Shown: positions 35,099 through 44,859 of the stretch, one piece after another
Position numbering within the stretch: the stretch's first letter is position 1
Layout: the number at the start of each line of letters is the position of its first letter
DNA from: F1-120-MAGs118 sp013360535
GTDB lineage: Bacteria; Planctomycetota; UBA1135; GCA-002686595
Direction of reading: 5' to 3'
Assembly: GCA_026647215.1 (NCBI GenBank)
Contig: JAPKHC010000017.1
Span: 1-64,000, forward strand
Length of the DNA stretch: 64,000 nucleotides
Made by a program: the position numbers and the translations under genes
Notes under the pieces: model-generated
Databases searched by the model: none
Told to the model about the DNA's origin: nothing
The model's input: the letters and a program-made list of their open reading frames with translations, nothing else

Positions 35099-36790
35099 CT
35101 AGAGGAACGTCTCGCGCAGCACTTCCTCGATCGTCGTGCGACCCTCGGCGACGGCCGCGAGGCCGGACTCGCGCAGGGTCTTCATGCCGTTGCGGATCGC
35201 GACCGAGCGCAGCTCGGCGGTCGAGCCGTTCTTGAGCACGATGCGGCGCAGCTCGTCGTCGATCAGCATGACCTCGTAGATGCCGCTGCGGCCGCGGTAG
35301 CCGGTGTGGTGGCACTCGTCGCAGCCGCGCCCGTAGTGGAACGTCGCGCCGCGCATGCGATCGCCGTCGGGGCCGAGCTCGCGCAGCAGGTCCTCGTCGG
35401 GCTGGTAGCTCGTCTTGCAGGCCGAGCACACGCGCCGCACGAGCCGCTGCGCGATCACCGCCTCGAGCGTGGCGGTGATCATGAACGGCTCGACGCCGAT
35501 GTCGACAAGTCGCGTCACCGCGCTCGGGGCATCGTTGGTGTGCAGCGTCGAGAGCACCGTGTGGCCCGTGAGCGAGGCCTCGACGGCCGTCTGCGCCGTC
35601 TCCGCGTCGCGGATCTCGCCCACGAGGATCTTGTCGGGGTCCTGGCGCAGCATCGTGCGCAGCACCTTCGCGTACGTGACGCCGATCTCCTCGTTGATCG
35701 GCACCTGCACGATGCCCGCGATGTCGTATTCGACCGGGTCCTCGGCCGTGATGATCTTCACGCCGGGCTCGTTGGCCTCCTGCAGCATCGCGTACAGCGT
35801 CGTCGTCTTGCCCGAGCCCGTCGGCCCCGTGATCAGGATGATCCCGTGCGGCAGCGCGACCAGCTTGCGCAGGAGCTCTTCCTCGTCGGGTTTCATGCCG
35901 AGCACCGACAGGTCGAGTTGCACCGCCGAGCGGTCGAGCACACGCAGCACGCAGCCTTCGCCCGCGATGCCCGGCAACGTCGCGACGCGCAGGTCCACGG
36001 GCCGTCCGTCGATCGCGAGCTCGATGCGCCCGTCCTGCGGCATGCGCGTCTCGGCGATGTCGAGGTCGCTCATGACCTTGATGCGCGCCACCAGCGGGAT
36101 CGCGAGGTGGAACGGCGGCGCCTCGATCTCGTACAGCGCGCCGTCGACGCGGTAGCGGATGCGGAACTCGCCGTCGAAGACCTCGAAGTGGATGTCGCTC
36201 GCGCGGTCGCGGATCGCGCGGTGCAGGATCGAGTTGAGCAGGCGCACGACCGGCATGCTCGCCGCCGCGGCCGCCGCGTCGTTGCCCGCGCTGGCCTTCG
36301 CGGCGGCCGCGATCGCGTCCTGGATCGAGCCTTGCTCGCCGTAGTGCGTGCGGATCTTCTGGCGCAGCAGCTCCGCGTCCGCGATCACGCCGCGCACGTC
36401 GAGGCTGGTCGTGAAGCGCAGGTCCTCGAGCACCGCGGTGTTGAGCGGATCGCCGATCGCGACGACGAGCCGCCGCCCTTCGACCGCCAGCGGCAACACG
36501 CCGAAGGCGTGCGCCGTGTCGCCGTCGACCAGCGCGAGCGCGGCCTTCTCCGGCGTGGCCTTGGCGAGGTCGACCGTCTCGAGCCCGGCTTGTTCCGCGA
36601 GCGCGAGCGCGACGTCCGCGCTCGTCACGTGGCCGAGCTCGACGAGGATCTGTCCGATCAGGCCACCGCGCTTGCGCTGCTCGGCGAGCGCTTCCTGCAC
36701 TTGCCCCTCGCGCACGACGCCGCGCGCCTTGAGGATCTGCCCGAGCGGACGCCGGCCGGCGCCGCTCGATCCTTGCGCCCCCGCGTTCAC
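35099..36790 (-). CDS. PilB/GspE-type assembly ATPase B with paired MshEN motifs
   Basis: 563 residues. N-terminal MshEN (T2SSE_N) domain with two consecutive motifs LG..L...G.V......AL..Q (about 16-37 and 45-67), the pattern known to bind c-di-GMP in MshE-type ATPases. Then the ATPase core: Walker A GPTGSGKT (322-329), Asp box, Walker B KILVGEIRD (387-395), His box GHTVLSTLHTND, and a zinc-binding tetracysteine module (C455, C458, C490, C493). It powers pilus/pseudopilus extension. GTG36790 overlaps the pilT stop (GTGA). Paralogue of the ATPase upstream of pilT. Confidence 0.92.
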   Translation of the reverse strand: MNAGAQGSSGAGRRPLGQILKARGVVREGQVQEALAEQRKRGGLIGQILVELGHVTSADVALALAEQAGLETVDLAKATPEKAALALVDGDTAHAFGVLPLAVEGRRLVVAIGDPLNTAVLEDLRFTTSLDVRGVIADAELLRQKIRTHYGEQGSIQDAIAAAAKASAGNDAAAAAASMPVVRLLNSILHRAIRDRASDIHFEVFDGEFRIRYRVDGALYEIEAPPFHLAIPLVARIKVMSDLDIAETRMPQDGRIELAIDGRPVDLRVATLPGIAGEGCVLRVLDRSAVQLDLSVLGMKPDEEELLRKLVALPHGIILITGPTGSGKTTTLYAMLQEANEPGVKIITAEDPVEYDIAGIVQVPINEEIGVTYAKVLRTMLRQDPDKILVGEIRDAETAQTAVEASLTGHTVLSTLHTNDAPSAVTRLVDIGVEPFMITATLEAVIAQRLVRRVCSACKTSYQPDEDLLRELGPDGDRMRGATFHYGRGCDECHHTGYRGRSGIYEVMLIDDELRRIVLKNGSTAELRSVAIRNGMKTLRESGLAAVAEGRTTIEEVLRETFL

Positions 36791-37839
36791 AGCCGCGCCT
36801 CGAGGTCCTTGGGATCCTGCGCCGCCTCGAGCGCCTCCGCGCGCCCGATCACGTCGCGCTTGACGAGGTCGTAGAGGTGGTCGTCGAGCGTGATCATGCC
36901 CATGCGCCGCGAGGTCTGGATCGTCGACGCGATCTTGTTCGTCTCCGCCTTGCGGATCAGGTTGCCGATCGCCGGCGTCATCAGCATCACCTCGAAGGCC
37001 GCGACACGCCCCTTGCCGTCCTTCTTCGCCATCAGCACCTGGCTGATGACCGCGACGATCGAGACGGAGAGCTGCGCGCGCACCTGCTCCTGCTGGTTGG
37101 TCGGATAGGCGTCGATGATGCGGTCGACGGTGCGCGCGGAGCCCGTCGTGTGCAGCGTGCCGAACACGAGGTGGCCCGTCTCCGCGGCCGTGATCGCGGC
37201 GGAAATCGTGTCGAGGTCGCGCATTTCGCCGACGAGCACGACGTCGGGGTCCTGGCGCAGCGCGCGCCGGATCGCCTCGGGGAAGCTCGGCACGTCGGCG
37301 CCGAGCTCGCGCTGCGTGACGATGCCCTTCTTGTGGCTGTGGTAGTACTCGATCGGGTCCTCGATCGTGATGATGTGCGCGTCGCGGTTGGTGTTGACCC
37401 AGTCGATCATCGTCGCGAGCGTCGTGGTCTTGCCCGAGCCCGTCGGACCGGTGACGAGGATCAGGCCACGCGGGCGCGTCAGCAGCTCCTTGCAGGCTTC
37501 CGGCAGTCCGATCTGGTCGAAGCTCAGGAGCTTGCTCGGGATCAGGCGCAGCACCGCCGACATGCGGCCACGCTGGCGGAAGACGCTGGCGCGGAAGCGG
37601 TTGCCCGAGGCGTGCGCGATGCCGAAGTCCGTCGTGCCGACCTCCGCGACCTCCGCGCGCTGGCGCTCGGTCGTCAGTTCGTTGCACAGGGCCTGCACGG
37701 CCGCGTCGTCGAGCACCGCCGCACCCGGCAGCGACACGAGGTCACCGTGGATGCGGATCACCGGCGGCCGGCCCGGATTGAGGTGCAGGTCCGAGCCGCC
37801 ACGCTCGATCACCGCCCCGAGGAGTTCCATCGCGTTCAA
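36787..37839 (-). CDS. pilT: Pilus retraction ATPase PilT
   Basis: 350 residues. Family N-terminus MELLGAVIERGGSDLHL, Walker A GPTGSGKT (131-138), IEDPIEYYH, Walker B VVLVGEMRD (200-208), GHLVFGTLHTTGS and the PilT signature AIGNLIRKAETNKI (290-303). No MshEN or zinc module, as expected. It disassembles pili and drives twitching. The TTG at 37839 is chosen because AGGAG lies eight bases upstream; ATG37830 is three codons later with poor spacing. Lies between two PilB/GspE paralogues. Confidence 0.94.
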   Translation of the reverse strand: MNAMELLGAVIERGGSDLHLNPGRPPVIRIHGDLVSLPGAAVLDDAAVQALCNELTTERQRAEVAEVGTTDFGIAHASGNRFRASVFRQRGRMSAVLRLIPSKLLSFDQIGLPEACKELLTRPRGLILVTGPTGSGKTTTLATMIDWVNTNRDAHIITIEDPIEYYHSHKKGIVTQRELGADVPSFPEAIRRALRQDPDVVLVGEMRDLDTISAAITAAETGHLVFGTLHTTGSARTVDRIIDAYPTNQQEQVRAQLSVSIVAVISQVLMAKKDGKGRVAAFEVMLMTPAIGNLIRKAETNKIASTIQTSRRMGMITLDDHLYDLVKRDVIGRAEALEAAQDPKDLEARL

Positions 37840-37847
37840 GTCGTTCG

Positions 37848-37852
37848 CTCCT
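37848..37852 (-). promoter_or_regulatory. Shine-Dalgarno deciding a TTG start for pilT
   Basis: AGGAG on the minus strand with an 8-base spacer to TTG37839; the next in-frame ATG (37830) would have a 17-base spacer. Confidence 0.55.
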
Positions 37853-37892
37853 GTCGCCCTCAAAGAAAGCGTCGTTTGGGCCTGATCTTGCG

Positions 37893-39548
37893 CTACCTGC
37901 GCTCGTTGCCCGCGCGCGTGACGCGCAGGACCTCGGTCACCGTGGTCGAGCCCGCGAGCACCTTGCGCGCGCCGTCGGCGAGCAGCGGCTGCAGGCGCCG
38001 CGAGGAGAGCGCGGTCGCGCGCACTTCCTCGAGGCTCGCGCCGCGGAAGGTCAGCTCGCGCAGCACGTCGTCGAGCTCGAGCAGCTCGAACAGGCCGACG
38101 CGCCCGCGGTAGCCGGAGCCTTCGCAGTCGCGGCAGCCCTTGGGATGGCGCAGCTTGCGGTCGCCGTAGACCTTCGGGTCGAGCCCGAGCGCGAGCAGCT
38201 CCGCCTCGGTCGCCTGCGCGCTCGTCGCGCACGAGCACAGCTTCCGCACGAGGCGTTGCGCCATCACCGCCTGCACCGCCGCCGACACGAGGAACGGCTT
38301 GACGCCCATGTCGACCAGGCGCGTCAGCGCGCTGGCCGCGTCGTTGGTGTGCAAGGTCGAGAAGACGAGGTGGCCGGTGAGCGAGGCCTGGATCGCGATC
38401 TCCGCCGTCTCGAGGTCGCGGATCTCGCCGACGAGGATCACGTTCGGCGCCGAGCGCAGCATCGCCTTGAGCACACGCGCGAAGCTCAGGCCGATGCGCG
38501 GCGTCACCTGCACCTGGTTGATGCCCTTGATGTGGTACTCGACCGGATCCTCGGCCGTGATGATCTTCACGTCGGGGCGGTTGAGCTCGCCCAGCGCCGC
38601 ATACAGGGTCGTCGTCTTGCCCGAGCCCGTCGGACCGGTGACGAGCACGATCCCGTTGGGCCGCGAGATCACGCGCCGGAACCACTTGTAGTCGTCCTCC
38701 TCGAAGCCGAGCTCCTTGAGGCCGATCAGGTTCGCCGAGCGGTCGAGCAAGCGCATCACGACGCTCTCGCCGTGGTTGGTCGGCAGGATCGAGCAACGCA
38801 CGTCGACATGGCGACCCTTGAGCTCGAGCCCGATGCGCCCGTCCTGCGGCTTGCGCTTCTCGGCGATGTCCATCGCCGCCATGATCTTCAGGCGACTGAC
38901 GAGCGGCGCCGCGAGGTGCGGCGGATGCTCGGCCACGATGCGCAGCACGCCGTCGACGCGGTAGCGCACACGCAGCGCCGACTGCCCCGGCTCGACGTGG
39001 ATGTCGCTCGCGCGCATCGAGAGCGCGTCCTGGAACATGCGCGTGACCAGACGGATGATCGGCGCGTCGTCGCCCTCCTCGCCTCCCTCGGCTGCCCCCA
39101 TCGAGCGCGCGACGCTCTCCTCGGGCGCGGTCCCGTAGGCCTGCTCGATCGCCCGGCGCAGCGCGGTCGGGGCCGCCACCGCACAGGCGACGTCGGTGCC
39201 GAGCTGGAACTGCAGCTGGTCGACGACGATGCGCTTGAGCGGCTCGTCGATCGCGACGACCAACTTGCCTCCCTTCTCGAGCACCGGCAGCAGCCCCTGC
39301 GCCACCGCGAAGTCCGACGGGATGCGCTCGAGCACCTCCGGCGCGATCCGCCCCTTGGTCAGGTCGACGAACGGCAGGTTGTGGAGCTTGGCCACCGCCC
39401 GCCAGACGGTCGACTCGTCGGCCTGCCCCATGCGCACCAGGACCTCGGCCAGGTTCTGGCCGCCGCGGGCCTGCACCTGGGCGTCGCGGAGCTGCTCCTG
39501 GGAGAGGACTCCGGAGCGAACGAGCAGATCACCGAGCTCTTGGGACAT
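37893..39548 (-). CDS. PilB/GspE-type assembly ATPase A
   Basis: 551 residues. N-terminal MshEN-like domain, but only the first half keeps the LG..L...GV....L...Q motif (5-25); the second (LAEVLVRMG..., 33-56) lacks the Gly and Gln. ATPase core: Walker A GPTGSGKT (305-312), Walker B VILVGEIRD (390-398), GHLVFSTLHTND. The zinc module is altered: C438 and C440 are one residue apart rather than two, with C472 and C475 normal. ATG39548 starts MSQELGDLLV. First of the ATPase-pilT-ATPase-pilC run; probably serves the same machine as paralogue B or a sister pseudopilus system. Confidence 0.9.
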   Translation of the reverse strand: MSQELGDLLVRSGVLSQEQLRDAQVQARGGQNLAEVLVRMGQADESTVWRAVAKLHNLPFVDLTKGRIAPEVLERIPSDFAVAQGLLPVLEKGGKLVVAIDEPLKRIVVDQLQFQLGTDVACAVAAPTALRRAIEQAYGTAPEESVARSMGAAEGGEEGDDAPIIRLVTRMFQDALSMRASDIHVEPGQSALRVRYRVDGVLRIVAEHPPHLAAPLVSRLKIMAAMDIAEKRKPQDGRIGLELKGRHVDVRCSILPTNHGESVVMRLLDRSANLIGLKELGFEEDDYKWFRRVISRPNGIVLVTGPTGSGKTTTLYAALGELNRPDVKIITAEDPVEYHIKGINQVQVTPRIGLSFARVLKAMLRSAPNVILVGEIRDLETAEIAIQASLTGHLVFSTLHTNDAASALTRLVDMGVKPFLVSAAVQAVMAQRLVRKLCSCATSAQATEAELLALGLDPKVYGDRKLRHPKGCRDCEGSGYRGRVGLFELLELDDVLRELTFRGASLEEVRATALSSRRLQPLLADGARKVLAGSTTVTEVLRVTRAGNERR

Positions 39549-39720
39549 CGGGGGGCGGCGCGGCGGCGCGCGGCGGCGGAGTGTAGTCACTTCCGCACAC
39601 TTCGGGGACAAAGCGGGACCCGAATCCGTGCGAAGTCGCACGAAGTGGCGCGACCCGCCCCCTCGTCGCGGAGGGAGAGGGTCGCGCTGGAGTCGTGGCG
39701 AGCCTCGCGGGCCCGCGGGC

Positions 39721-41007
39721 CTACTTGCCGCCGACCGGCTTGGGCGGCGTCGGCGGCGGCTGCTGGCCCGAGACGCCCGGACGGCACACGCCCGAGAACA
39801 GCACCGGGATCTCCGGCTTCTGCGGGTGGCCGGTCTTGATCATCAGGCGGCCCTGGAACGAGCCGTCGACCGTCTCCGGCAGGCCGTTGAGCGTCAGCTC
39901 GACCGTCGCCGTCTTGTGGTCTTCCGACATCTTGACGGTGTGCGCGAACGACGACGAGTACGGGAACTCGGGCTTGGTCTCGTTCGGACCGACGAGGCGA
40001 ATGTCGAGCGTGTCCCCGAAGCTGAAGTTGGGGTCGTAGCTCTTGATCGTCAGCGTGCGCGGCATGACCTGCCCGGGGCGCACGAGGCCGAAGCTGATGT
40101 ACTGCGGCTCGAACGAGATCAGGCCGTTGACGCGCGCGGTGACCATCACGGTCGCGCCGTAGGTGGTCGAGGCCGGGTGGCCGTGGCCGTCGTCGGCCGA
40201 GTGCGCGCCGGCGATCTGCTCGTCGCTCTTCAGGTTGATCGGGTAGCCCGTGTTGCCTTCCTTGCAGCCCGGCCCCATCGTCACCTTCACTTCCCAGATG
40301 TTCGCCTTGCCGGCGGCATCGGGATCGCGCGGGGTGATCTGGACCTTCATGCCGTCGGGCAGCGGGCGCTGCTCCATCGTCAGCATGAAGTTGCCCGGCT
40401 TCTTGCCGGCGACCGTCATCACGCGCTCGACCACGTCGGCGGTCGACATCTGGCCGAAGTCGATCGTCGCGGGCGTGATCTGGAAGTAGGTGTCGACCTT
40501 GGCGTTGAGGCCGAGCGTCACGATCTGGCGCGGGTCGTTGCAGGTGACGTTGACCTTGCTCGACGCCTGCTGGTGCTTGCCCTGCGTGTTGAGCTCGGCC
40601 GTCAGCTCGATCGAAGTGCCGACCGGGAGCGGATCGCCGAACTTGTAGACCTCGAGCGAGCCGTCGTCCTTGCGGACCTCGAGCTTCGCGACCGTGCAGC
40701 CGCAGGTCGGCTTGGCGGCGGTGATCACCAGCGGCTCGGGGCCCGAGCTGCGCATCTTGAACGTGTGCGTCAGGCGCTCGCCCTCGATCGAAGAGCCGAA
40801 GTCGTGGTCGACCGCATCGACATCGAGGCGCGCCGCCTGCGTCGTCGCCGGCTTGGGATCGCCGCTGCCTTCCTGCGGGCGCGGGGTCGGCGACGGGATC
40901 GGGACCGGCTGGGGCGGCTTCTGATCTTGGAACGCGAAGCCGACGCCGACGGAGGAGCACAGCGCGAGGCTGGCGAGGAGGAACTTGGAGGTGCGCGACA
41001 GGGTCAT
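39721..41007 (-). CDS. Exported DUF1573 protein
   Basis: 428 residues with a signal peptide (LLASLALCSSVGVGFAF). DUF1573 signature near residues 65-110: DHDFGSSIEGERLTHTF then NSG-like SSGPEPLVI, and PTCGCTVAK. Two further Ig-like units follow (ITPATIDFGQ and FEPQYISFGLVRPGQVMPRTL), so it is probably an elongated periplasmic beta-sandwich protein. DUF1573 is abundant in Planctomycetota and Bacteroidota; role unknown, perhaps surface or protein-binding. Upstream of the pilus motor genes, 172 bp away, so co-regulation is possible but not shown. Confidence 0.87.
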   Translation of the reverse strand: MTLSRTSKFLLASLALCSSVGVGFAFQDQKPPQPVPIPSPTPRPQEGSGDPKPATTQAARLDVDAVDHDFGSSIEGERLTHTFKMRSSGPEPLVITAAKPTCGCTVAKLEVRKDDGSLEVYKFGDPLPVGTSIELTAELNTQGKHQQASSKVNVTCNDPRQIVTLGLNAKVDTYFQITPATIDFGQMSTADVVERVMTVAGKKPGNFMLTMEQRPLPDGMKVQITPRDPDAAGKANIWEVKVTMGPGCKEGNTGYPINLKSDEQIAGAHSADDGHGHPASTTYGATVMVTARVNGLISFEPQYISFGLVRPGQVMPRTLTIKSYDPNFSFGDTLDIRLVGPNETKPEFPYSSSFAHTVKMSEDHKTATVELTLNGLPETVDGSFQGRLMIKTGHPQKPEIPVLFSGVCRPGVSGQQPPPTPPKPVGGK

Positions 41008-41337
41008 GGTGGCGATGGTTGCGAGGAGCCTGCGGACGACCCCCGGGTCGTTTCCGGGCTGGGGGCCGTTTCCGGGTGGAGGATGGTACCCGTCGGGGAG
41101 GCCTCGGGGCGACCCGGTGCTTTCGACCGGAGCCGCACGGCGTCCTGAGCGGGGGGCGCGGAACCTGTCCGGGCGGCTGCAAACACCCCCGAGCCGCTGC
41201 AGGAACCGAGTCCGGCGCGAACTACGACCCAAGGCGGTCTCCTGCTAGCGAAGATTTGCACAAAGTTGGCCGGAAGCGGCCGCGCCGGGCGCCGGAGGAC
41301 GCAGGCCCGGGCCTCCGGGCGCCGCTAGGATCCGGCG
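41008..41337. other. Divergent intergenic region
   Basis: 330 bp between the DUF1573 gene (-) and a lipoprotein gene (+); it should carry both promoters. The only AT-richer spot is near 41255-41272. A duplicated cgtttccggg lies at about 41048 and 41067. No RNA or operator is recognised. Confidence 0.45.
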
Positions 41338-41955
41338 ATGGCCCGCTCTCCCCTCCCGGAAGTCCGTTCCGCCCGGCGTCCCCTCCCGCTCGCGCTGCTC
41401 GCGCCCCTCGCGCTCGGATTCGCGGGCGCCTGCCGCTCGGTCGAGCCGGCGAAGCTCGTGGACGCCGACCGGACGTCGGCCCGCGAGACGGTGGCGGCCT
41501 ACCAGCTCTACATGCGCGCCGAGCTGTACGAACAGGAGTACAACTGCTTCTCCGGGAGCTTCAAGAAGCGCTTCTCGTTCTTCACGTACTGCGAGTTCCG
41601 CGACCGCCTCGCCAAGGAGCAGCCGTGGTACCGGCTGATCGGCAGCGCCGAGCTCGTCGAGGAACGTGAGCTCGGCCCCGCGCGACGCGAGATCGACCTC
41701 GCGATCGCCGGGAAAAAGCTGCGCGCCACGCTCGTGCGCGAGGACTTTTTTCGCATCTGGTGGCAGGACGACTATGAAGATGGGCGCAGGCCCGCGGGAA
41801 CCTTGGTGCGCTTCACGGAACCTTCCGACGCCGCGTCCAAAATGGTGGTTGAGTTTCCTCTCGGACGATCCGGACGGACCGTCGACGACCTCGCGAGGGC
41901 CACGGTCGAACGGCTGTGGCTGATCGACGGGGTCGAGCTCCTCTCCGACGACTAG
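41338..41955 (+). CDS. Predicted lipoprotein of unknown function
   Basis: 205 residues. Signal peptide with lipobox FAGAC (Cys32). The mature part begins helical (ARETVAAYQLYMRAELYEQEYNCFS) and continues with a mixed alpha/beta stretch rich in Phe/Tyr/Trp, RFSFFTYCEF and FRIWWQDDYED, a layout like NTF2/SnoaL-like folds. No family recognised. Located 30 bp before the pyruvate phosphate dikinase gene on the same strand, so possibly transcribed with it. Confidence 0.7.
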   Translation: MARSPLPEVRSARRPLPLALLAPLALGFAGACRSVEPAKLVDADRTSARETVAAYQLYMRAELYEQEYNCFSGSFKKRFSFFTYCEFRDRLAKEQPWYRLIGSAELVEERELGPARREIDLAIAGKKLRATLVREDFFRIWWQDDYEDGRRPAGTLVRFTEPSDAASKMVVEFPLGRSGRTVDDLARATVERLWLIDGVELLSDD

Positions 41956-41985
41956 CGGCCTCCCTCGCAGGGGGCCGACCGCGCC

Positions 41986-44799
41986 ATGAGCCCCCAGAAG
42001 CCTGCCTCCCGACCGAAAAAAGCGCGCCCCCACGAGAAGGTTGCCCTCGCCCGCCCGCGAGCCAAGCCCACGCGTTCGCGGGCGACACGCTCGGAGCGCC
42101 TCGTCTACTCCTTCGGCGGCGGCAAGGCCGACGGCGACCGCACGATGAAGGACCTGCTCGGCGGCAAGGGCGCGAACCTCGCCGAGATGAGCCGCCTCGG
42201 GCTGCCGGTGCCGCCGGGCTTCACGCTCTCGACGGAAGTCTGCACGCACTTCTACTCGCACGGACGGCGCTACCCCAGTTCGCTCGAACACGAGGTGCAG
42301 GCCGCGCTCGAGAAGGTCGAGCGTGAGCTCGGCAAGCGCTTCGGCGACGCGGCGGACCCGCTGCTCGTCAGCGTGCGCTCGGGCGCGCGCGTGTCGATGC
42401 CGGGCATGATGGACACCGTCCTCAACCTCGGCCTCAACGACACGACCGTCGAGGGCCTCGCGCGCGTGTCGTCGAACCCGCGCTTCGCGTGGGATGCCTA
42501 CCGGCGCTTCGTGCAGATGTACGCCGACGTCGTGCTCGGGCTCAAGGGTGATCACGGAGACGAGCGCAACCCGTTCGCGGCGGCGCTCGACCGCAAGAAA
42601 CACGAGCGCGGCGTCGCGCTCGACACCGAACTCACCGCCGCCGACCTCAAGGAGCTCGTCACCGAGTTCAAGTGGATCGTGCAGCAGCGCACGGGGCGCC
42701 GTTTCCCCGAGGATCCGCGCGAGCAGCTGTGGGGCGCGATCGGCGCCGTGTTCGGCTCCTGGGAGAACGACCGCGCGCGCGCCTACCGCGAGATGCAGGG
42801 CATCCCGCACGACTGGGGCACCGCCGTCAGCGTCGTCGCGATGGTCTACGGCAACCTCGGGCCCGACTCGGGCACGGGCGTCGCGTTCACGCGCGATCCG
42901 GCGACGGGCGAGCGCAAGTTCTACGGCGAGTACCTGATGAACGCGCAAGGTGAGGACGTCGTCGCGGGCATCCGCACGCCGCTTCCGATCGGCACGCTCG
43001 AGAAGGGCTCGCCGCGCGCGTGGAAGGAGCTGCAGCGCATCCAGCTGCGGCTCGAGAAGCACTTCCGCGAGATGCAGGACATCGAGTTCACGATCGAGCG
43101 GGGGCGGCTCTTCATGCTGCAGTGCCGCACCGGCAAGCGCACGGGCCTCGCGGCGGTGCGCATCGCGGTCGACATGGCGGAAGAGGGCCTGATCTCGCGC
43201 GAGGAAGCGCTCCTGCGCGTACCGCCGGAAGCGCTCGATCAATTGCTCAAGCCGATCTTCGAGCGCAAGGAAGTGGAGAGCGCGCGCAAGGAAGGCCGGC
43301 TGCTCACGCGCGCGCTCAACGCCGGTCCCGGTGCCGCGTCGGGCCGCATCGTGTTCCGCGCCGAGGACGCGACCGAGTGGGCCGCGCGCGGCGAGACGGT
43401 GCTGCTCGTGCGGCAGGAAACGAGCCCCGAGGACATCCGCGGCATGCAGGCCGCCTGCGGCATCCTGACCGCGCGCGGCGGCATGACGAGCCACGCGGCG
43501 CTGGTCGCGCGCCAGATGGGCAAGGTGTGCGTCGCGGGCGCGGGCGAGCTCGAGATCCCGCACGGCGAGCGCGTGCTGCACGTGCGCGGCCGCACGTTCC
43601 ACGAGGGCGACTGGCTCTCGCTCGACGGCTCGACCGGCGAGGTCTTCGAGGGCCGCATGGCGACGCAGCCGTCGGAAGTGATGGCGGCGCTCTTCGGGCG
43701 TGCGAAGGGCGGAGCGCTGTGGAAGGCCTACTCAAAGCTGATGAAGTGGGCGGACGAGGCGCGCGAGCTCGCCGTGCGCGCCAACGCCGACCAGCCCGAC
43801 CAGGCGCGTGTCGCGGTGGCGTTCGGCGCCGAAGGCATCGGCCTGTGCCGCACGGAGCACATGTTCTTCGACGGCGACAAGATCGACCTCGTGCGCGAGA
43901 TGATCCTCGCGGAAACCGCCGCGGAGCGCGAGGAAGCGCTCGCGCGCCTCTTGCCGCTGCAGCGCGCCGACTTCGAGGGCCTGTTCGTCGAGATGGCGCC
44001 GCGCCCGGTGACGATCCGCTCGCTCGACCCGCCGCTGCACGAGTTCCTGCCGCACGAGCCCGAGGCGATCGCCGCGCTCGCGGCCAAGATGGGCATCGCG
44101 CCCGAGCGCCTCGCCGCCAAGGTCGAGTCGCTGCGCGAGCTCAACCCGATGCTCGGCCACCGCGGCTGCCGCCTCGGCATCAGCTATCCCGAGATCACCG
44201 CGATGCAGGCCCGCGCCGTGTTCGAGGCCGCCTGCAACGTGCGGCGCAAGTTGCGCAAGACCGTCAGCCCCGAGTTCATGATCCCGCTGGTCGCGACGCG
44301 GCGTGAGCTCGAGCTGCAGGAGCGCATCGTGCGCGAGACGGCGGAGAAGGTCTTCGCCGAGCAGGGCCTGCGTGTGCCCTACCTCGTCGGCACGATGATC
44401 GAGCTGCCGCGCGCCGCCGTGTGCGCCGACGAGATCGCCGAGCGCGCCGAGTTCTTCTCGTTCGGCACCAACGACCTGACGCAGACGACCTACGGCATCT
44501 CCCGCGACGATGGCGCGCGCTTCATCCCGCACTACATCGAGCAGGAGATCTTCCCCGCCGATCCGTTCGCGCAGCTCGACGTGCGCGGCGTCGGCAGCCT
44601 GATGCGCATCGCCGTCGAGCTCGGCCGCCGAACGCGCCCCGACCTCAAGCTCGGCATCTGCGGCGAGCACGGCGGCGACCCGCGCTCGATCGGCTTCTGC
44701 CACGACCTCGGGCTCGACTACGTCTCCTGCTCCCCCCACCGCCTCCCCATCGCCCGCCTCGCCGCCGCGCAAGCCGCGCTGCGCGCGCGGCAGGCCTGA
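41986..44799 (+). CDS. ppdK: Pyruvate, phosphate dikinase
   Basis: 937 residues. Interconverts pyruvate, ATP and phosphate with PEP, AMP and pyrophosphate. ATP-grasp nucleotide domain starts GGKGANLAEMSRLGLPVPPGF (about 60-80) with SVRSGARVSMPGMMDT; the phosphohistidine domain has GGMTSHAALVAR with catalytic His503; the C-terminal PEP/pyruvate barrel has GLCRTEHMF, SFGTNDLTQTTYG and catalytic Cys892 in GICGEHGGD. About 35 extra basic residues sit at the N-terminus. ATG41986 is used; no Shine-Dalgarno is seen. Converges on an M28 gene across a hairpin. Confidence 0.96.
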   Translation: MSPQKPASRPKKARPHEKVALARPRAKPTRSRATRSERLVYSFGGGKADGDRTMKDLLGGKGANLAEMSRLGLPVPPGFTLSTEVCTHFYSHGRRYPSSLEHEVQAALEKVERELGKRFGDAADPLLVSVRSGARVSMPGMMDTVLNLGLNDTTVEGLARVSSNPRFAWDAYRRFVQMYADVVLGLKGDHGDERNPFAAALDRKKHERGVALDTELTAADLKELVTEFKWIVQQRTGRRFPEDPREQLWGAIGAVFGSWENDRARAYREMQGIPHDWGTAVSVVAMVYGNLGPDSGTGVAFTRDPATGERKFYGEYLMNAQGEDVVAGIRTPLPIGTLEKGSPRAWKELQRIQLRLEKHFREMQDIEFTIERGRLFMLQCRTGKRTGLAAVRIAVDMAEEGLISREEALLRVPPEALDQLLKPIFERKEVESARKEGRLLTRALNAGPGAASGRIVFRAEDATEWAARGETVLLVRQETSPEDIRGMQAACGILTARGGMTSHAALVARQMGKVCVAGAGELEIPHGERVLHVRGRTFHEGDWLSLDGSTGEVFEGRMATQPSEVMAALFGRAKGGALWKAYSKLMKWADEARELAVRANADQPDQARVAVAFGAEGIGLCRTEHMFFDGDKIDLVREMILAETAAEREEALARLLPLQRADFEGLFVEMAPRPVTIRSLDPPLHEFLPHEPEAIAALAAKMGIAPERLAAKVESLRELNPMLGHRGCRLGISYPEITAMQARAVFEAACNVRRKLRKTVSPEFMIPLVATRRELELQERIVRETAEKVFAEQGLRVPYLVGTMIELPRAAVCADEIAERAEFFSFGTNDLTQTTYGISRDDGARFIPHYIEQEIFPADPFAQLDVRGVGSLMRIAVELGRRTRPDLKLGICGEHGGDPRSIGFCHDLGLDYVSCSPHRLPIARLAAAQAALRARQA

Positions 44800-44825
44800 G
44801 GGCGAGTGGACGGACGAGTGCAAAA

Positions 44826-44859
44826 GCGGGCGGCGGTGAGGAACCGCGCCGTCGCCCGC
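44826..44859. terminator. Hairpin between convergent ppdK and M28 genes
   Basis: Arms 44826-44836 (gcgggcggcgg) and 44849-44859 (ccgtcgcccgc) match at 10 of 11 with a 12-nt loop; one arm touches the M28 stop codon. On the + strand AAAA precedes it, giving an A-tract upstream that would be a U-tract for minus-strand transcripts. Likely bidirectional termination. Confidence 0.5.

Noticed and set aside
39706..39717. 12-bp palindrome cgcgggcccgcg near the DUF1573 stop
   Set aside because: Short GC-only palindromes are expected by chance here, and no loop or T-tract makes it a terminator.
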